Assembly (NCBI RefSeq): GCF_002936985.1
Contig: NZ_MPZN01000007.1
Coordinates: forward strand, 20,046-84,045
Length of the DNA stretch: 64,000 nucleotides
Direction of reading: 5' to 3'
Source: Microterricola pindariensis
GTDB taxonomy: Bacteria; Actinomycetota; Actinomycetes; Actinomycetales; Microbacteriaceae
Positions 8,609-18,715 of the stretch are shown here, piece after piece (within the stretch, counting starts at the first letter, position 1; every line of letters starts with the position of its first letter). The notes beneath the pieces were generated by a model. The model did not search any database, had not been told where the DNA came from, and saw only the letters and a list, made by a program, of their open reading frames with translations. A program made the position numbers and the translations under genes.

Positions 8609-9375
8609 GCCTGCTCCTCTGGGTCGTCGTTTTCGTAATACTGGCTGCTCGGGAATGCCTCGTCGAGCAGCTCGCGGGACGGCTCGGCTCCCCCGCTCTG
8701 CGCCAGGGCCCGCTCGACGGCAGAGCGCACGAGCGGCGCGAGCACGGTGCCCGGCGCCTCGACGCCGATTCCGGCCAGGATGCCGGCGGCCTGCTCGACG
8801 ATGGCGGTGGAGAACGACACGGCGGTGTCGATGGCCTCGGCGTAGCCGGCGCGGTCGGCCTCGGCGATCACGAGCGGCTCGCCGCCCATCTCGACGACGA
8901 GGGCCTGCCCGATCGGGAGCACGGGGGCGGGAGCGGTCACCGCGAACCACGTGCCGGCCAGCCGGGCGAGGTCGAGACTGGTGCCGGTGAACGTCATCGC
9001 CGGGTGCAGTGCAAGCGGGATCGCTCCGGCCGCGAGGGCCGGGCGCAGCACGCCGATGCCGTACCGGGCCGCCGTGTGCAGCACGAGCTGGCCCGGCTGC
9101 CAGGCGCCGCGGGCGGCGAGGCCGGCGACGAGCGGCTCGAGCTCGGCATCCGGCACCGCCAGGATCACGAGTTCGCTGCGCTCGACGAGCACGTCGACGT
9201 CGAGGATCGGCGCCCCGGGCAGGATGGTCTCCGCCCGCTCCTTGCTCTCGGCCGAGATCGCCGAGATGCCGACGATCGCATGCCCGGCCCCAGCGAGGGC
9301 GGCGCCGAGGATCGGCCCGACCTTGCCCGCGCCGACGATGCCGACGCCGAGTCGGCCCGCACGTTGCCCGGTCAT
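8605..9375 (-). CDS. Rossmann/DUF2520 protein, possible ketopantoate reductase
   Basis: 256 residues. It begins with a dinucleotide-binding fold ([22 protein letters not shown]), has HTAARYG and LHPAMTFTG, then an all-helical C-terminal half of DUF2520 type. The same neighbour precedes panC in many Actinobacteria. I recall PanG of Francisella, a non-PanE ketopantoate reductase, as having this architecture. Together with the 4-bp overlap with panC, this suggests NADPH-dependent reduction of ketopantoate to pantoate (inference). It could instead be an unrelated reductase. Its ATG overlaps the stop of the PH-domain gene by one base. Confidence 0.75.
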   Translation of the reverse strand: MTGQRAGRLGVGIVGAGKVGPILGAALAGAGHAIVGISAISAESKERAETILPGAPILDVDVLVERSELVILAVPDAELEPLVAGLAARGAWQPGQLVLHTAARYGIGVLRPALAAGAIPLALHPAMTFTGTSLDLARLAGTWFAVTAPAPVLPIGQALVVEMGGEPLVIAEADRAGYAEAIDTAVSFSTAIVEQAAGILAGIGVEAPGTVLAPLVRSAVERALAQSGGAEPSRELLDEAFPSSQYYENDDPEEQA

Positions 9376-11201
9376 CAGAAAGCCTCCTGAGGGGTGCCCC
9401 AGTGGTGGCTGGTGTCGCTGGCACCGGATGCCACGGCGCCGGCCGCGAGCTGTTCGAACAGTTCGGCCGAGACCGCGCGGTCGATGACGCCGAGCCGGGC
9501 GGAGACGGGCCCGGCAACCGTGTGCAGCTGCACGCCGCCGAGGCCCAGCCGTCGCTGGATCGGCCCCTGCGAGGCTCCGACGCTCTGCACCCGGGCGAAC
9601 GGCACGAGGGTGAGCTCACGGGAGATCACGCCGCGGCGCAGCAGCACGGTGCTCGCGGTGAGTGCGAAGCCGGTGCGGCGCCAGGAGAACGGCCGCAGCC
9701 AGGCGGCCCGGCTCGGCGCGTTGGTGTAGCCGTCGGCGCCGCCCCTGGAGGTGAGGCCGCGCTCGATGAGCGACGGCGTCGCCGCCACCGGGGCGACGGG
9801 CGCGGCGCCCGGCAGGCCGGAGAGTGCGCCGTCGGGTGCTCCGGCGAGTGCTCCGTCGCCGGCGGCGGGCGGCATTCCCACCGACACCGCGAGGGCGGGC
9901 GCCGCGGCATCCGCCGGCTCGGGCTGCAGCCCGGCCCCGGGCAGCAGCAGGGCCAGCACGCGCTCGACGTCGTCGATGCGACCGACCGGCAGCACCGTGG
10001 TGTTGGAGGCGTTCTGCCCGTTCTGCTGGGAGCGCCCGGCGGTGTTGATGCGGATCGTCCACCAGCCGAACGGCCGCCAGAGCAGCGGCTGGGTGACGGC
10101 GATGGCGTGCACGCGGCCGGGCGGGATCGTCTCGTTGCTGGTGGAGAGCAGGCCGAAGCCGACCCGCACGCCGTCCGGCGTTCCGGCGATCGTGTAGCGC
10201 AGCCCCTTGGTGAAGCGGTTGATGTAGTAGCTGGCGACACCGATCAGGGCGGGGATGAAGCTGAAGAGCATCCAGTACTGCCGGTTCGCGACGCCGATCG
10301 GCACCACGATGAACAGGGCGATGACCACGACGCTGAAGCCGCTGACCACGATGGAGGCGATCAGGCGCAGCGGCGGGATGTGCACCACCGACTCCGGCGG
10401 GGCGGCGTCCGGGTCCAGCTCGGGGGCGAGGAACTCGTTGGCGCGCTGGGTGACGAGGGCGCCGACGGATGCCGCGAGCCGGTGCCCGCTGTGGGCCCCC
10501 GCCTCGCCCTCGGGCCCCGCGTGCGGCGCCGTGTCGGCGTGCGCAGCGGCAACAGCTGGACCGGCCGCGGTCCCCGCTGTTGCCACCGCCTGCGCGCCGG
10601 AAACGGCACCCTGCCGCGCGCCGGAGGCGAGCCGCAGGATGTCGCGGCGCAGAGCGTCGGTGTGGCCGGATCCGAGGTAGGCCAGCTGGACGTTGGCGTC
10701 CTGACCGGCGACGCCGACCTCGAGCTTGGCGGCGCCGAAGATGCGCGGCAGCACCGGCCGGTTGATGTTGACACCCTGGATCCGGTCGAGGCGGGCCTTG
10801 CGGTTCGTGCGGAACAGGATGCCGCTGCGCACCTCGACGGCCTCCGGCGTCACCCGGAAGCTGTGCATCCGCCAGGACAGGTAGAAGCCGGCCATCACGA
10901 GCAGCAGCACGCCGAGCACGGCCAGCAGGGCCCAGCCGACCATGCCGCGGCGATAGATCTCGTCGAGGGGGTCGCCGCCGTAGGTGGGCACGCTGAAGAA
11001 CAGCTCCAACAGGCGCTCGCGCAGGTTGGCGATCACGATTCCCGTGATCGCGATCAGCGCGACGCCGCCCTTCAGCAGCGGGGTGGCCGGGTGCAGCCGG
11101 TGCCACTCCCCGTCGGCGAGGCTCGTCTCCACGGCCCGCACCGCCCCCGGCTGGCCGGGCAGCGGGTCCTGCAGCGGACCCTGCGCCGAGCCCTGGGCCA
11201 T
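9375..11201 (-). CDS. PH-domain membrane protein (YdbT-like)
   Basis: 608 residues. Paired hydrophobic spans (near residues 45-65 and 85-105, and again near 300-345) alternate with bacterial PH (bPH2) domains; each has the pattern RI.GVNI.RPVL.R.FG followed by LEVG. A central Ala/Gly-rich insert separates repeats, and a third PH unit ends the protein ([20 protein letters not shown]). E. coli YdbT has the same layout; its role is unknown. I use ATG 11201; an in-frame GTG at 11207 would give a GTGA overlap with the partner gene. It pairs with the smaller PH gene just upstream, the usual YdbS/YdbT arrangement. Confidence 0.82.
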   Translation of the reverse strand: MAQGSAQGPLQDPLPGQPGAVRAVETSLADGEWHRLHPATPLLKGGVALIAITGIVIANLRERLLELFFSVPTYGGDPLDEIYRRGMVGWALLAVLGVLLLVMAGFYLSWRMHSFRVTPEAVEVRSGILFRTNRKARLDRIQGVNINRPVLPRIFGAAKLEVGVAGQDANVQLAYLGSGHTDALRRDILRLASGARQGAVSGAQAVATAGTAAGPAVAAAHADTAPHAGPEGEAGAHSGHRLAASVGALVTQRANEFLAPELDPDAAPPESVVHIPPLRLIASIVVSGFSVVVIALFIVVPIGVANRQYWMLFSFIPALIGVASYYINRFTKGLRYTIAGTPDGVRVGFGLLSTSNETIPPGRVHAIAVTQPLLWRPFGWWTIRINTAGRSQQNGQNASNTTVLPVGRIDDVERVLALLLPGAGLQPEPADAAAPALAVSVGMPPAAGDGALAGAPDGALSGLPGAAPVAPVAATPSLIERGLTSRGGADGYTNAPSRAAWLRPFSWRRTGFALTASTVLLRRGVISRELTLVPFARVQSVGASQGPIQRRLGLGGVQLHTVAGPVSARLGVIDRAVSAELFEQLAAGAVASGASDTSHHWGTPQEAF

Positions 11202-11203
11202 GC

Positions 11204-11797
11204 TCACAGCCCCGCCCGGCGGCTCTCGGCCAACGCGACCAGCCGGTCGCGCAGCTCCTCCGCCTCCTCCAGGGGCAGGCCGGGGATCACGACGCCGGTG
11301 GCGGCGGCCGCGGTGACGAACTTGAGCTCGGCCAGACCGAGCGCGCGGGCGATGGGGCTCCGCGTGATGTCGACGAGCTGCATGCGCCCGTAGGGCACCG
11401 ACACGAAGCGCTGGAACATGATGCCGCGGCGGAACAGCAGGTCGTCGGCCCGCAGCTGGTAGCCGATGGAGCGCACCCGGCGCGGCTCGACCACGAGCGT
11501 GACGAGGAAGATCGCGATGAGGCCGACGAGCACCCAGAGCGCCCACTGCTGGTCTCCGAGGATCCACACGGCGGCGGCTCCCGCACAGAACAGCAGCCCG
11601 CCGATCAGAGTGCCGACGACCTCGACGACGAGGTACTTCGGCGAGACCCGGTGCCACACGGTGGGGTCGCCGAGGTCGAGGCGGCCGGTGGCCGGGGCGG
11701 CGTCCGCGGCGGCCTCCGGCTCCGGGGCAGGTGCAACCGGTGCGGCCGGCGCTCCGGCGGGTGTCGTGGGTGCGGCATCCGTCATTGGCTCGGTCAT
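11204..11797 (-). CDS. PH-domain membrane protein (YdbS-like)
   Basis: 197 residues: an Ala/Pro/Glu-rich cytosolic N-terminus of about 45 residues, two membrane spans (about 63-85 and 88-108), then one bPH2 domain with RRGIMFQRFVSVPYGRMQLVD and a LGLAELKFVTA block. ATG 11797 has a GAGAGAG purine run upstream; an alternative ATG lies 9 codons upstream at 11824. Partner of the larger PH protein that follows. Function unknown beyond probable membrane association. Confidence 0.8.
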   Translation of the reverse strand: MTEPMTDAAPTTPAGAPAAPVAPAPEPEAAADAAPATGRLDLGDPTVWHRVSPKYLVVEVVGTLIGGLLFCAGAAAVWILGDQQWALWVLVGLIAIFLVTLVVEPRRVRSIGYQLRADDLLFRRGIMFQRFVSVPYGRMQLVDITRSPIARALGLAELKFVTAAAATGVVIPGLPLEEAEELRDRLVALAESRRAGL

Positions 11798-11831
11798 GGC
11801 ATCTCTCTCATCGGACGCGGGCATGGCGGCC

Positions 11832-12296
11832 CTACGCTTTCTCGGTGTCGGGGTCGTGCTTGTCTGGCGGCAGCGTGCAGAAGTGCTCGGCGACGAGCCC
11901 CGCGATGAGCAGCAGGGTTCCGCCCGCCGCGGTGGCGATCGCCATCCAGAGGGTCGCGGCCGGCGGTGTGCTCTGCCTGCTGAGCAGGTAGACGAGCAGG
12001 CCGAGCCCCGCCCCGCCGAGCAGCGCACCGGAGAGGCTGGAGGCCTTGGCCAGCACCGCCACGCGCAGCGCCCGGAACGGGTCGACGTGGGTGCTGACGG
12101 TGGCCTTGACGGCGCGGCGGATCGGCCAGGCCAGCGCGACGACGACCACGCCGAGGGCGACGAGCGTCAGGGCCAGCGTGATCGGGGGCACGATGATCGG
12201 GCGACCGGATGACGCGATCGCCAGCTCTGCCAAGAAGGCGAGCACCGTGCCGCCGAGCGCCAGCAACGCCAGCGTCGCCGGGGCGGTGCGTCTCAT
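11832..12296 (-). CDS. DUF3180 membrane protein
   Basis: 154 residues with four predicted membrane spans (about 8-28, 38-58, 86-108 and 120-140) and a short charged tail. This is the DUF3180 family that follows folK in many Actinobacteria; no activity is known. Its ATG overlaps the folK stop by 4 bp (ATGA), so translation is coupled to folate synthesis genes, although the protein has no obvious enzymatic motif. Confidence 0.82.
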   Translation of the reverse strand: MRRTAPATLALLALGGTVLAFLAELAIASSGRPIIVPPITLALTLVALGVVVVALAWPIRRAVKATVSTHVDPFRALRVAVLAKASSLSGALLGGAGLGLLVYLLSRQSTPPAATLWMAIATAAGGTLLLIAGLVAEHFCTLPPDKHDPDTEKA

Positions 12297-12814
12297 TGCG
12301 GGGCCCCGGAGCCGGGCGCCTGGCCGTCGGCCTGGGAGGCGGGCAGTGCGTCGACCCGACCGTGGCCGGGCAAGGTGGCGTCCGGGTCGAGCTCGAGCCA
12401 GGGCACCAGCACGAAGTCGCGCTCCGCGGCGCGCGGGTGCGGCAGGGTGAGGCGCTCGTCGCTCTGCTCCAGCTCGCCGTAGCTGATCAGGTCGAGGTCG
12501 AGGGTGCGGTCGCCCCAGTGCTCCGTGCGCTGGCGGCCGTGCTCGTTCTCGATGGCGTTGAGGGCGTCGAGCAGGGCGTGCGGGGCGAGGCTGGTGAGCA
12601 CCGTCACCACGCCGTTGAGGTAGGCGGGGGCGTCGTGGTCGACACCGTGCGGCTTGAGCGCGGGGGTCTCGATCAGCGCGGAGACGCCGGTGAGCTCGGT
12701 GCCGGGGAGCTCGGCGATGGCCACGACGGCTTGGCTCAGCGTCTCGTCGCGGTCGCCGAGGTTGGCGCCGAGGGCGATGACGGCCGGCTGCATGGACTGG
12801 TCGGCGGTGCTCAT
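12293..12814 (-). CDS. folK: HPPK, folate pathway pyrophosphokinase
   Basis: 173 residues. 2-amino-4-hydroxy-6-hydroxymethyldihydropteridine pyrophosphokinase transfers pyrophosphate from ATP to the pterin before FolP acts. Visible motifs: ALGANLGDR near the N-terminus, QRTEHWGDRTLDLDLISYG, and LPHPRAAERDFVLVPW. The start ATG at 12814 overlaps the folB stop (ATGA). The C-terminal ~15 residues (GQAPGSGAPQ) look like a disordered tail. Confidence 0.93.
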   Translation of the reverse strand: MSTADQSMQPAVIALGANLGDRDETLSQAVVAIAELPGTELTGVSALIETPALKPHGVDHDAPAYLNGVVTVLTSLAPHALLDALNAIENEHGRQRTEHWGDRTLDLDLISYGELEQSDERLTLPHPRAAERDFVLVPWLELDPDATLPGHGRVDALPASQADGQAPGSGAPQ

Positions 12815-13236
12815 GAGCGCTCCCGGGTAATCGTGACGGAGACGTCGTCGAAGGGCACCGTGATCGGTGCGTCTGGTTTGTGCAGGGTCACCCGCACGCG
12901 CTGGGCGGCCGGGTGGGCGAGCACGGTCGCGGCGATGCGCTCGACAACCGTCTCGATGAGGTCGACGGGGTCGCGCTGCACCGCGGCGGCGACCTCCTCG
13001 GCAAGCACGCCGTAGTGGATGGTTGCGGCAAGTTCGTCGCCGGCGGCGGCCGCGGCGAAGTCCAGCCACACGGTCACGTCGGCGACGAAGGCCTGGCCGT
13101 TCTCCCGCTCGAAGTCGAAGACGCCGTGGTGGGCCTGCACGCGCAGCCCGGTCAGCGTGATGTGGTCGCGCGCCGCCCAGTCCACGACGGCGGATGGGGC
13201 GTCAGGGCTCTGGCGAACCGCATTGAGATCAGGCAC
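12811..13236 (-). CDS. folB: dihydroneopterin aldolase
   Basis: 141 residues. It cleaves dihydroneopterin to 6-hydroxymethyl-dihydropterin and glycolaldehyde. The family pattern is visible: ITLTGLRVQAHHGVFDFERENGQAF, then a Tyr-containing IHYGVLAEEV, LIETVVERIA and VTLHKPDAPI. I start it at GTG 13236 (GGAG just upstream), which overlaps the end of folP by 8 bp; extending upstream would overlap folP far more. Confidence 0.9.
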   Translation of the reverse strand: MPDLNAVRQSPDAPSAVVDWAARDHITLTGLRVQAHHGVFDFERENGQAFVADVTVWLDFAAAAAGDELAATIHYGVLAEEVAAAVQRDPVDLIETVVERIAATVLAHPAAQRVRVTLHKPDAPITVPFDDVSVTITRERS

Positions 13237-14098
13237 GTGCTCCACTTTGCCACGAAGCGAGCACATCGAGGGCAACCCGCGTGCCCGCCACGTCGTGCAC
13301 GCGCAGCGCCCACGCCCCCTGCTGCGCGGAAAGCGCGCTCACCACGGCGGTCGCGAGGTCGCGCTCTGCGGGCGCGGTGCCGTCCGGCAGCAGCTCCCCG
13401 AGGAACCTTTTGCGCGAGGCACCGACCAGCACGGGGTAGCCGAGGGCCCGCAGCTCGCCGAGTCGGCCGAGCAACGCCCAGTTGTGCGCGGCGGTCTTGG
13501 CGAAGCCGAGCCCGGGGTCGAGGATCAGCTTGTCGGCGGCGACGCCGGCCGCCTTCATCACGTCGACGCGCGCGGTGAGCTCGGCGCACACCTCGGAGAC
13601 CACATCGCCGTACTGTGCGAGCTGCTGCATGGTGTCGGCGTGCGCGCGCCAGTGCATCGCGACGTAGTGCAGCCCGCTCGCGGCAACGGCATCGGCCATC
13701 GCCGGGTCGGCCAGCCCGCCCGAGACGTCGTTGATGATCAGCGCGCCAGCGGCCGCGGTGGCGAGCGCTGTCGAGGCGTTCATGGTGTCGACGCTCACCG
13801 CGATGCCGGCCTCGGCCAGGGCGGCAACGACGGGGACGACGCGCGCCTGCTCTGCCGCCGGGTCAACGCGCGGGGCGCCCGGCCTCGTCGACTCCCCGCC
13901 GACGTCGATGATGTCGGCGCCGGATGCCACCAGCTGCCGCGCGTGGGCGACGGCCGCGCTCGGCTCGGCCCAGCGCCCGCCGTCGCTGAATGAGTCCGGT
14001 GTGACGTTGACGATGCCCATGACGAGCGGTGCGGCATCCGACCGGTCGAACAAGGCGTGGCTGGACGGGGTGCCGGCGGGGAGCGCCGGGTCAGACAC
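13229..14098 (-). CDS. folP: dihydropteroate synthase
   Basis: 289 residues. It condenses p-aminobenzoate with hydroxymethyl-dihydropterin pyrophosphate and is the sulfonamide target. TIM-barrel motifs in order: MGIVNVTPDSFSDGG (residues ~27-41), GADIIDVGGESTRPGA, NDVSGG, DPGLGFAK and GASRKRFLG. The start is GTG at 14098, overlapping the folE stop by 8 bp, the same overlap length as the folB start. Confidence 0.95.
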   Translation of the reverse strand: MSDPALPAGTPSSHALFDRSDAAPLVMGIVNVTPDSFSDGGRWAEPSAAVAHARQLVASGADIIDVGGESTRPGAPRVDPAAEQARVVPVVAALAEAGIAVSVDTMNASTALATAAAGALIINDVSGGLADPAMADAVAASGLHYVAMHWRAHADTMQQLAQYGDVVSEVCAELTARVDVMKAAGVAADKLILDPGLGFAKTAAHNWALLGRLGELRALGYPVLVGASRKRFLGELLPDGTAPAERDLATAVVSALSAQQGAWALRVHDVAGTRVALDVLASWQSGARA

Positions 14099-14690
14099 CG
14101 TGGCCGCCCGATGCGATCAGCGCCATCAGCTCGGCGCGGGCAGCGGGCTCTGCGAGCTCGCCGCGGCTGGCGATCGTGACCGTGGAGCTGGAGGCCTGCC
14201 GGGAGCCGCGGGCGACGACGCAGCGGTGCACGGCGTCGAGCACGACGAGCACGCCGCGGGGGTCGAGCCCCTCCTGCAGCGCGTCGGCGATCTCCTCGGT
14301 CAGCCGCTCCTGCAGCTGCGGCCGGGCGGAGAGGGTGTCGACGACCGCCGGCAGCCGGCCGAGGCCGACGACGCGGTCGCTCGGCAGGTAGGCGATGTGC
14401 ACGACGCCGACGAAGGGCAGCAGGTGGTGCTCGCAGACCGAGCGGAAGTCGATGCCGCGCAGCAGCACCGCGTCGCTGGTCTGGGGCGCCCCGTCCACGT
14501 CGGCGCCGATCGGCACCGAGTCCCGCAGGTGCTCCAGCGGGTCCTGGGTCAGGCCGCCGAAGAACTCCGCGTAGGCGTCGGCCACGCGGGCCGGCGTCCT
14601 GGCCAGGCCCGGGCGGGCCGGGTCCTCACCGATCGCGAGGATGATCTCGTTCACGGCTGCCTCGATGCGAGCCCGGTCGACTCCGCTCAC
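14091..14690 (-). CDS. folE: GTP cyclohydrolase I
   Basis: 199 residues. First step of folate synthesis: GTP to dihydroneopterin triphosphate, as a toroidal decamer with one zinc per subunit. The zinc and active-site residues are visible: FRSVCEHHLLPFVG (Cys, two His) and later the HRCVVARGSRQ block containing the second cysteine. GTG start at 14690, 9 bp after the ftsH stop. Confidence 0.95.
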   Translation of the reverse strand: MSGVDRARIEAAVNEIILAIGEDPARPGLARTPARVADAYAEFFGGLTQDPLEHLRDSVPIGADVDGAPQTSDAVLLRGIDFRSVCEHHLLPFVGVVHIAYLPSDRVVGLGRLPAVVDTLSARPQLQERLTEEIADALQEGLDPRGVLVVLDAVHRCVVARGSRQASSSTVTIASRGELAEPAARAELMALIASGGHGV

Positions 14691-14699
14691 GAGCGTCGC

Positions 14700-16715
14700 C
14701 TACGCCGTGGCCGGGCGGGGGTTGATCGTCGGGGTGCGGCCGGGCGCGGGTTCCGTGCCCACGCCGCCCGACTCCACGCCGCCGTCGGTCGCCCCGGGGT
14801 TCACCGGGGAGGTGAGCACGGGGAAGTCGATCGGGGGGCGCTCCGAGAGCGGCCGCTTGTCGCTGGAGAGCCACTGCGGGCGCTCGGGCAGCTTCTTCAC
14901 GTCCTTGAAGATCTCGGCGATCTGGTTGTGGTCGAGCGTCTCCTTCTCGAGCAGCTCGGCGGCCAGGCGGTCCAGGATGTCGCGGTTCTCGTTCAGAACC
15001 TCCCAGGCCTCGTCGTGCGCCTGCTCGATGAGCGCGCGCACCTCCTGGTCGACACGCTCTGCGATGCGCTCGGAGTAGTCGCGCTGGTGACCCATGTCAC
15101 GGCCGAGGAACATCTCGCCGCTCGACTGGCCGAGCTTGACCGCTCCGACGTCGGTGCTCATGCCGTACTCGGTGACCATCTTGCGCGCGGTGGCGGTGGC
15201 CTTCTCGATGTCGTTGGAGGCACCCGTCGTCGGGTCGTGGAAGACGATCTCCTCGGCGACGCGGCCGCCCATGGCGTAGGTCAGCTGGTCGAGCAGCTCG
15301 TTGCGGGTGATCGAGTACTTGTCCTCGAGCGGCATCACCATCGTGTAGCCGAGGGCGCGGCCGCGCGGCAGGATCGTGATCTTGGTGACCGGGTCCGTGT
15401 AGTTCATGGCCGCGGCCGCGAGGGCGTGCCCGCCCTCGTGGTAGGCCGTGATCAGCTTTTCCTTGTCCTTCATGACGCGAGTGCGGCGCTGCGGGCCGGC
15501 CACGACGCGGTCGATGGCCTCGTCGAGGGCGCGGTTGTCGATCAGCTGGGCGTGCGAGCGCGCGGTGAGCAGCGCGGCCTCGTTCAGCACGTTGGCCAGG
15601 TCTGCACCGGTGAAGCCGGGCGTCTTGCGCGCGACGACCTCGAGGTCGACGCCCTTCGCGAGCGGCTTGCCCTTGCCGTGCACCTCGAGGATCTTCTTGC
15701 GGCCGAGCATGTCCGGGGCGTCGACGCCGATCTGGCGGTCGAAGCGGCCGGGGCGCAGCAGCGCCGGGTCCAGGATGTCGGGGCGGTTCGTGGCCGCGAT
15801 CAGGATGACGTTCGCCTTGGGGTCGAAGCCGTCCATCTCGACGAGCAGCTGGTTGAGCGTCTGCTCGCGCTCGTCGTGTCCGCCGCCCATGCCGGCGCCG
15901 CGGTGGCGGCCGACGGCGTCGATCTCGTCGACGAAGATGATGGCCGGGGCGTTCTCCTTCGCCTGCTGGAACAGGTCTCGCACACGGCTGGCGCCGACAC
16001 CGACGAACATCTCGACGAAGTCAGAACCGGAGATCGAGTAGAACGGCACGCCGGCCTCACCCGCGACGGCGCGGGCGAGCAGGGTCTTGCCGGTGCCGGG
16101 AGGGCCGTAGAGCAGCACACCCTTGGGGATGCGCGCGCCGACGGCCTGGAAGCGGGCCGGGTCCTTGAGGAAGTCCTTGATCTCCTCGAGCTCCTCGATC
16201 GCCTCGTCGGCGCCCGCGACGTCCTCGAAGGTGACCTTCGGGCTCTCCTTGGTGACGAGTTTGGCCTTGGACTTGCCGAACTGCATGACCTTGTTGCCGC
16301 CGCCCTGCATGCTGGAGAGCATCCACCAGAAGAACAGGCCGATGAGCAGAACGGGCAGCAGGATGCCGAGCAGGGAGAGCAGCCAGTTGGGCTGCGGGAC
16401 CTCGTCGTCGAAGCCCTGCGGCGGGTTGGCCGCGGTGACCGCGTCGATGACCTCGGTGCCGCGCGGGGCGACGTAGTAGAACTGCACCTGGTCGCCGAGC
16501 TTCGGGTCGGCCTTGCTCAGCGTCAGGTCGACGCGTTGCTCGCCATCGACGATCTTGGCACTGGCGACCTTGCCGTCCTTCAGGAACGCGAGGCCCTCCT
16601 GCGTGGAGACCTCTCGGAACCCGGACATAGTGATCAGGCTGGACCCGATCCACACGGCAACAACCGCGAGCACGATGTAGAGCAGCGGACCGCGAAGAAG
16701 CTTCTTGACGTTCAT
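14700..16715 (-). CDS. ftsH: ATP-dependent zinc metalloprotease FtsH
   Basis: 671 residues. Two membrane spans (about 11-30 and 112-134) flank a short extracytoplasmic domain. The AAA+ module has Walker A GPPGTGKT (204-211), Walker B IIFVDEID (259-266) and an SRH ending in RPGRFDRQI. The M41 protease domain has the zinc motif HEGGH (426-430). A Pro/Gly-rich tail of about 50 residues follows. FtsH degrades unstable or misfolded membrane and cytosolic proteins as a hexamer. It sits between hpt and folE, a standard actinobacterial order. Confidence 0.97.
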   Translation of the reverse strand: MNVKKLLRGPLLYIVLAVVAVWIGSSLITMSGFREVSTQEGLAFLKDGKVASAKIVDGEQRVDLTLSKADPKLGDQVQFYYVAPRGTEVIDAVTAANPPQGFDDEVPQPNWLLSLLGILLPVLLIGLFFWWMLSSMQGGGNKVMQFGKSKAKLVTKESPKVTFEDVAGADEAIEELEEIKDFLKDPARFQAVGARIPKGVLLYGPPGTGKTLLARAVAGEAGVPFYSISGSDFVEMFVGVGASRVRDLFQQAKENAPAIIFVDEIDAVGRHRGAGMGGGHDEREQTLNQLLVEMDGFDPKANVILIAATNRPDILDPALLRPGRFDRQIGVDAPDMLGRKKILEVHGKGKPLAKGVDLEVVARKTPGFTGADLANVLNEAALLTARSHAQLIDNRALDEAIDRVVAGPQRRTRVMKDKEKLITAYHEGGHALAAAAMNYTDPVTKITILPRGRALGYTMVMPLEDKYSITRNELLDQLTYAMGGRVAEEIVFHDPTTGASNDIEKATATARKMVTEYGMSTDVGAVKLGQSSGEMFLGRDMGHQRDYSERIAERVDQEVRALIEQAHDEAWEVLNENRDILDRLAAELLEKETLDHNQIAEIFKDVKKLPERPQWLSSDKRPLSERPPIDFPVLTSPVNPGATDGGVESGGVGTEPAPGRTPTINPRPATA

Positions 16716-16839
16716 GGTGCTGCAAGGCTACCGCGACCGCGCTGCACGATTGCCGCATGTTCGCTGCAGGCTCACCCTGTGCCCTGCGCGGCCGCCTCTG
16801 CGGCCCCCGGCGGCGGGTCGAAACCCGGCCCCGCGAGCC

Positions 16840-16893
16840 GATTTCGACAGGCTCATTCAGCGGGGCGCCCGCTGGTTCAGCCTGTCGAGACCC
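16840..16893. repeat. intergenic palindrome TTCGACAGGCT...AGCCTGTCGA
   Basis: Nested inverted repeat: TTTCGACAGGCTCATTCAGC on the left and its near-complement GCTGGTTCAGCCTGTCGAGA on the right, around a GC core. This is the common intergenic palindrome of Microbacteriaceae and Micrococcaceae. It lies in the 270-bp gap between hpt and ftsH. Confidence 0.7.
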
Positions 16894-16916
16894 CACCGGG
16901 GTCGCGGGAACGCGAA

Positions 16917-16953
16917 AGGCCCCGGATGCCGCGCGATGCGTCGTCCGGGGCCT
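16917..16953 (-). terminator. probable hpt terminator
   Basis: 10-bp arms AGGCCCCGGA (16917-16926) and TCCGGGGCCT (16944-16953), 33 bp beyond the hpt stop. On the minus strand it is followed only by TTT, so it may be weak. Confidence 0.55.
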
Positions 16954-16985
16954 GGGGTCTCGCGCCCAGAGAGGGGGCGCAGGCG

Positions 16986-17537
16986 CTAGCTGTAGATGTG
17001 CGGGGCGAGGATGCCGACGCTGCGCATGTTGCGGTACTGCTCGTTGTAGTCGAGGCCGTAGCCGACGACGAACTTGTTCGGGATGTCGAAGCCGAGGTAC
17101 TTGACGTCGATGTCGACGCGGGCGGCCTCCGGCTTGCGCAGCAGGGCGCAGATCTCGACCGACTCCGGGCCGCGCGACTTGAGGTTGGAGATCAGCCAGC
17201 TGAGGGTCAGGCCGGAGTCGATGATGTCCTCGACGATGAGCACCTTGCGGCCGGTCAGGTCGCTGTCGAGGTCCTTGAGGATGCGCACGACGCCGCTGGA
17301 GGTGGTGCCGGAGCCATACGAGGAGACGGCCATCCAGTCCATGGTGACCTGCATGTTCAGCTCGCGGGCGAGGTCGGCCATCACCATGACGGCGCCCTTC
17401 AGGACGCCGACCAACAGCACGTTCTCGCCGGCGTAGTCGGCTTCGATCCGGCGGGCCAGCTCGGCCAGGCGGCCCTGGATCTGCTCCTCGGTCAGCAGGA
17501 CTTCCTCGAGGTCACCGGCGATGTTGTGCGATTCCAT
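16986..17537 (-). CDS. hpt: hypoxanthine phosphoribosyltransferase
   Basis: 183 residues. It converts hypoxanthine (and usually guanine) with PRPP to IMP/GMP. The PRPP-binding motif is clear: VLIVEDIIDSGLTL, after the flexible-loop region SSYGSGTTSSG; a GYGLDYNEQYRN block near the C-terminus binds purine. I start at ATG 17537 (MESHNIAGD). It lies downstream of tilS, matching the conserved tilS-hpt-ftsH order. Confidence 0.95.
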   Translation of the reverse strand: MESHNIAGDLEEVLLTEEQIQGRLAELARRIEADYAGENVLLVGVLKGAVMVMADLARELNMQVTMDWMAVSSYGSGTTSSGVVRILKDLDSDLTGRKVLIVEDIIDSGLTLSWLISNLKSRGPESVEICALLRKPEAARVDIDVKYLGFDIPNKFVVGYGLDYNEQYRNMRSVGILAPHIYS

Positions 17538-17625
17538 GGACGTTCGATCCGTTCTGGCTTCGGCTGCGCCGAGGCCCTGCTGCTCTGTCGTGCGGGGAGT
17601 AGTGCCGTGTGGCTTGGAGGTCTGG

Positions 17626-18633
17626 CTAGGCGGCCGTGAACACGAGCAGCCCAGCGCTCCTCTCAACCCTAACGCCTGGCAAGTTGAGAGCCTTCTGACC
17701 GTGCCAGTCGGTGACCAGCCGGGCGACCGCCAGCGTGTGCACGCGCTCGAGCGTGACGCCGAACTCGCTCTGCACCACGAACCGGATGACGCGCTGCCGC
17801 AGGGCAGCCGGATTGGCCGCCAACGCCGCGGCCGAGACGGCGATGCCCGCCTCCGCCGGCTCGCAGATCTCCTCGATGAACTCGAGCACCATCTCGTCGA
17901 GCGCGGCGGAATCCTCGCGCAGCTGCTCGGCGGTGCGGGCCAGCGCCTCGGCGATCCCGGGGCCGAGCTCGGCCTCCAGCACCGGCAGAACGGTGTCGCG
18001 CACCCGCACCCTGGCGTAGGCGGGGTCGGCGTTGTGCGGGTCCCGCCACGGCTCCAGACCGGCATCCGCGCAGAACTGCACGGTGTCGGCACGGCGGATG
18101 CCGAGCAGCGGGCGCAGGTACGGGCCGGTCTGCGCGGCCATGCCATGCATGCTCGTCGGCCCGGAGCCGCGCGCCAGCCCGAGCAGCACCGTCTCGGCCT
18201 GGTCGTCCAGGGTGTGCCCGAGCAGGATGCCGCTGGCGCCGGCCTCGGCCTGCAGCCGAGCGAACGCGGCGTAGCGGGCGGCGCGGGCCGCGGCCTCCAT
18301 GCCCCCCTCGTCGCCGACGGCGACCGCGACGACGTGCACGGGGTCGAGCCCGAGCCCGCGCGCCTGCTCGGCGGCCCGGGCGGCGATCGCGGCGGAGCCG
18401 TCCTGCAGCCCGTGATCGATCACGACGGCGCCGGCGCGGAGCCCGGCCCGCGGCGCCTCGAAGGCGGTCGCGGCGGCCAACGCCAGCGAGTCGGCGCCGC
18501 CGCTCAGGGCGACCAGCACGAGCGGGGAATCGGCGGCATCCGGCGCCTCAAACGCGGCGAGCAGCCCCTCGCGCACCGCCCGTCGGACGTCGGCAATGGC
18601 CGGGGTCAAACGGGGTCGGCGCAGGGATTCCAT
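17626..18633 (-). CDS. tilS: tRNA(Ile)-lysidine synthase
   Basis: 335 residues. It modifies C34 of the CAU-anticodon tRNA-Ile to lysidine, giving AUA decoding. The PP-loop ATP pyrophosphatase motif VALSGGADSLALA is at residues ~42-54, with the GHTLDDQAETVLLGLARGSG signature near 145. The C-terminal half is shorter than in E. coli, as usual in Actinobacteria. ATG at 18633 follows TAAGGT (18640-18645, minus strand) by 6 nt, so the block probably starts with a leaderless message. Divergent from ppa. Confidence 0.93.
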   Translation of the reverse strand: MESLRRPRLTPAIADVRRAVREGLLAAFEAPDAADSPLVLVALSGGADSLALAAATAFEAPRAGLRAGAVVIDHGLQDGSAAIAARAAEQARGLGLDPVHVVAVAVGDEGGMEAAARAARYAAFARLQAEAGASGILLGHTLDDQAETVLLGLARGSGPTSMHGMAAQTGPYLRPLLGIRRADTVQFCADAGLEPWRDPHNADPAYARVRVRDTVLPVLEAELGPGIAEALARTAEQLREDSAALDEMVLEFIEEICEPAEAGIAVSAAALAANPAALRQRVIRFVVQSEFGVTLERVHTLAVARLVTDWHGQKALNLPGVRVERSAGLLVFTAA

Positions 18634-18715
18634 CAAGTAACCTTATTCCGGACTTTCCCCACTCGGGGTTTGCGCTGCATCCACACCCATTTCATGGATT
18701 CAAGGAGACCCCACC

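Noticed and set aside
15426..15440. FtsH zinc motif HEGGH instead of HEAGH
   Set aside because: Both histidines and the Glu are intact; I recall HEGGH from mycobacterial FtsH, so it is normal for Actinobacteria.
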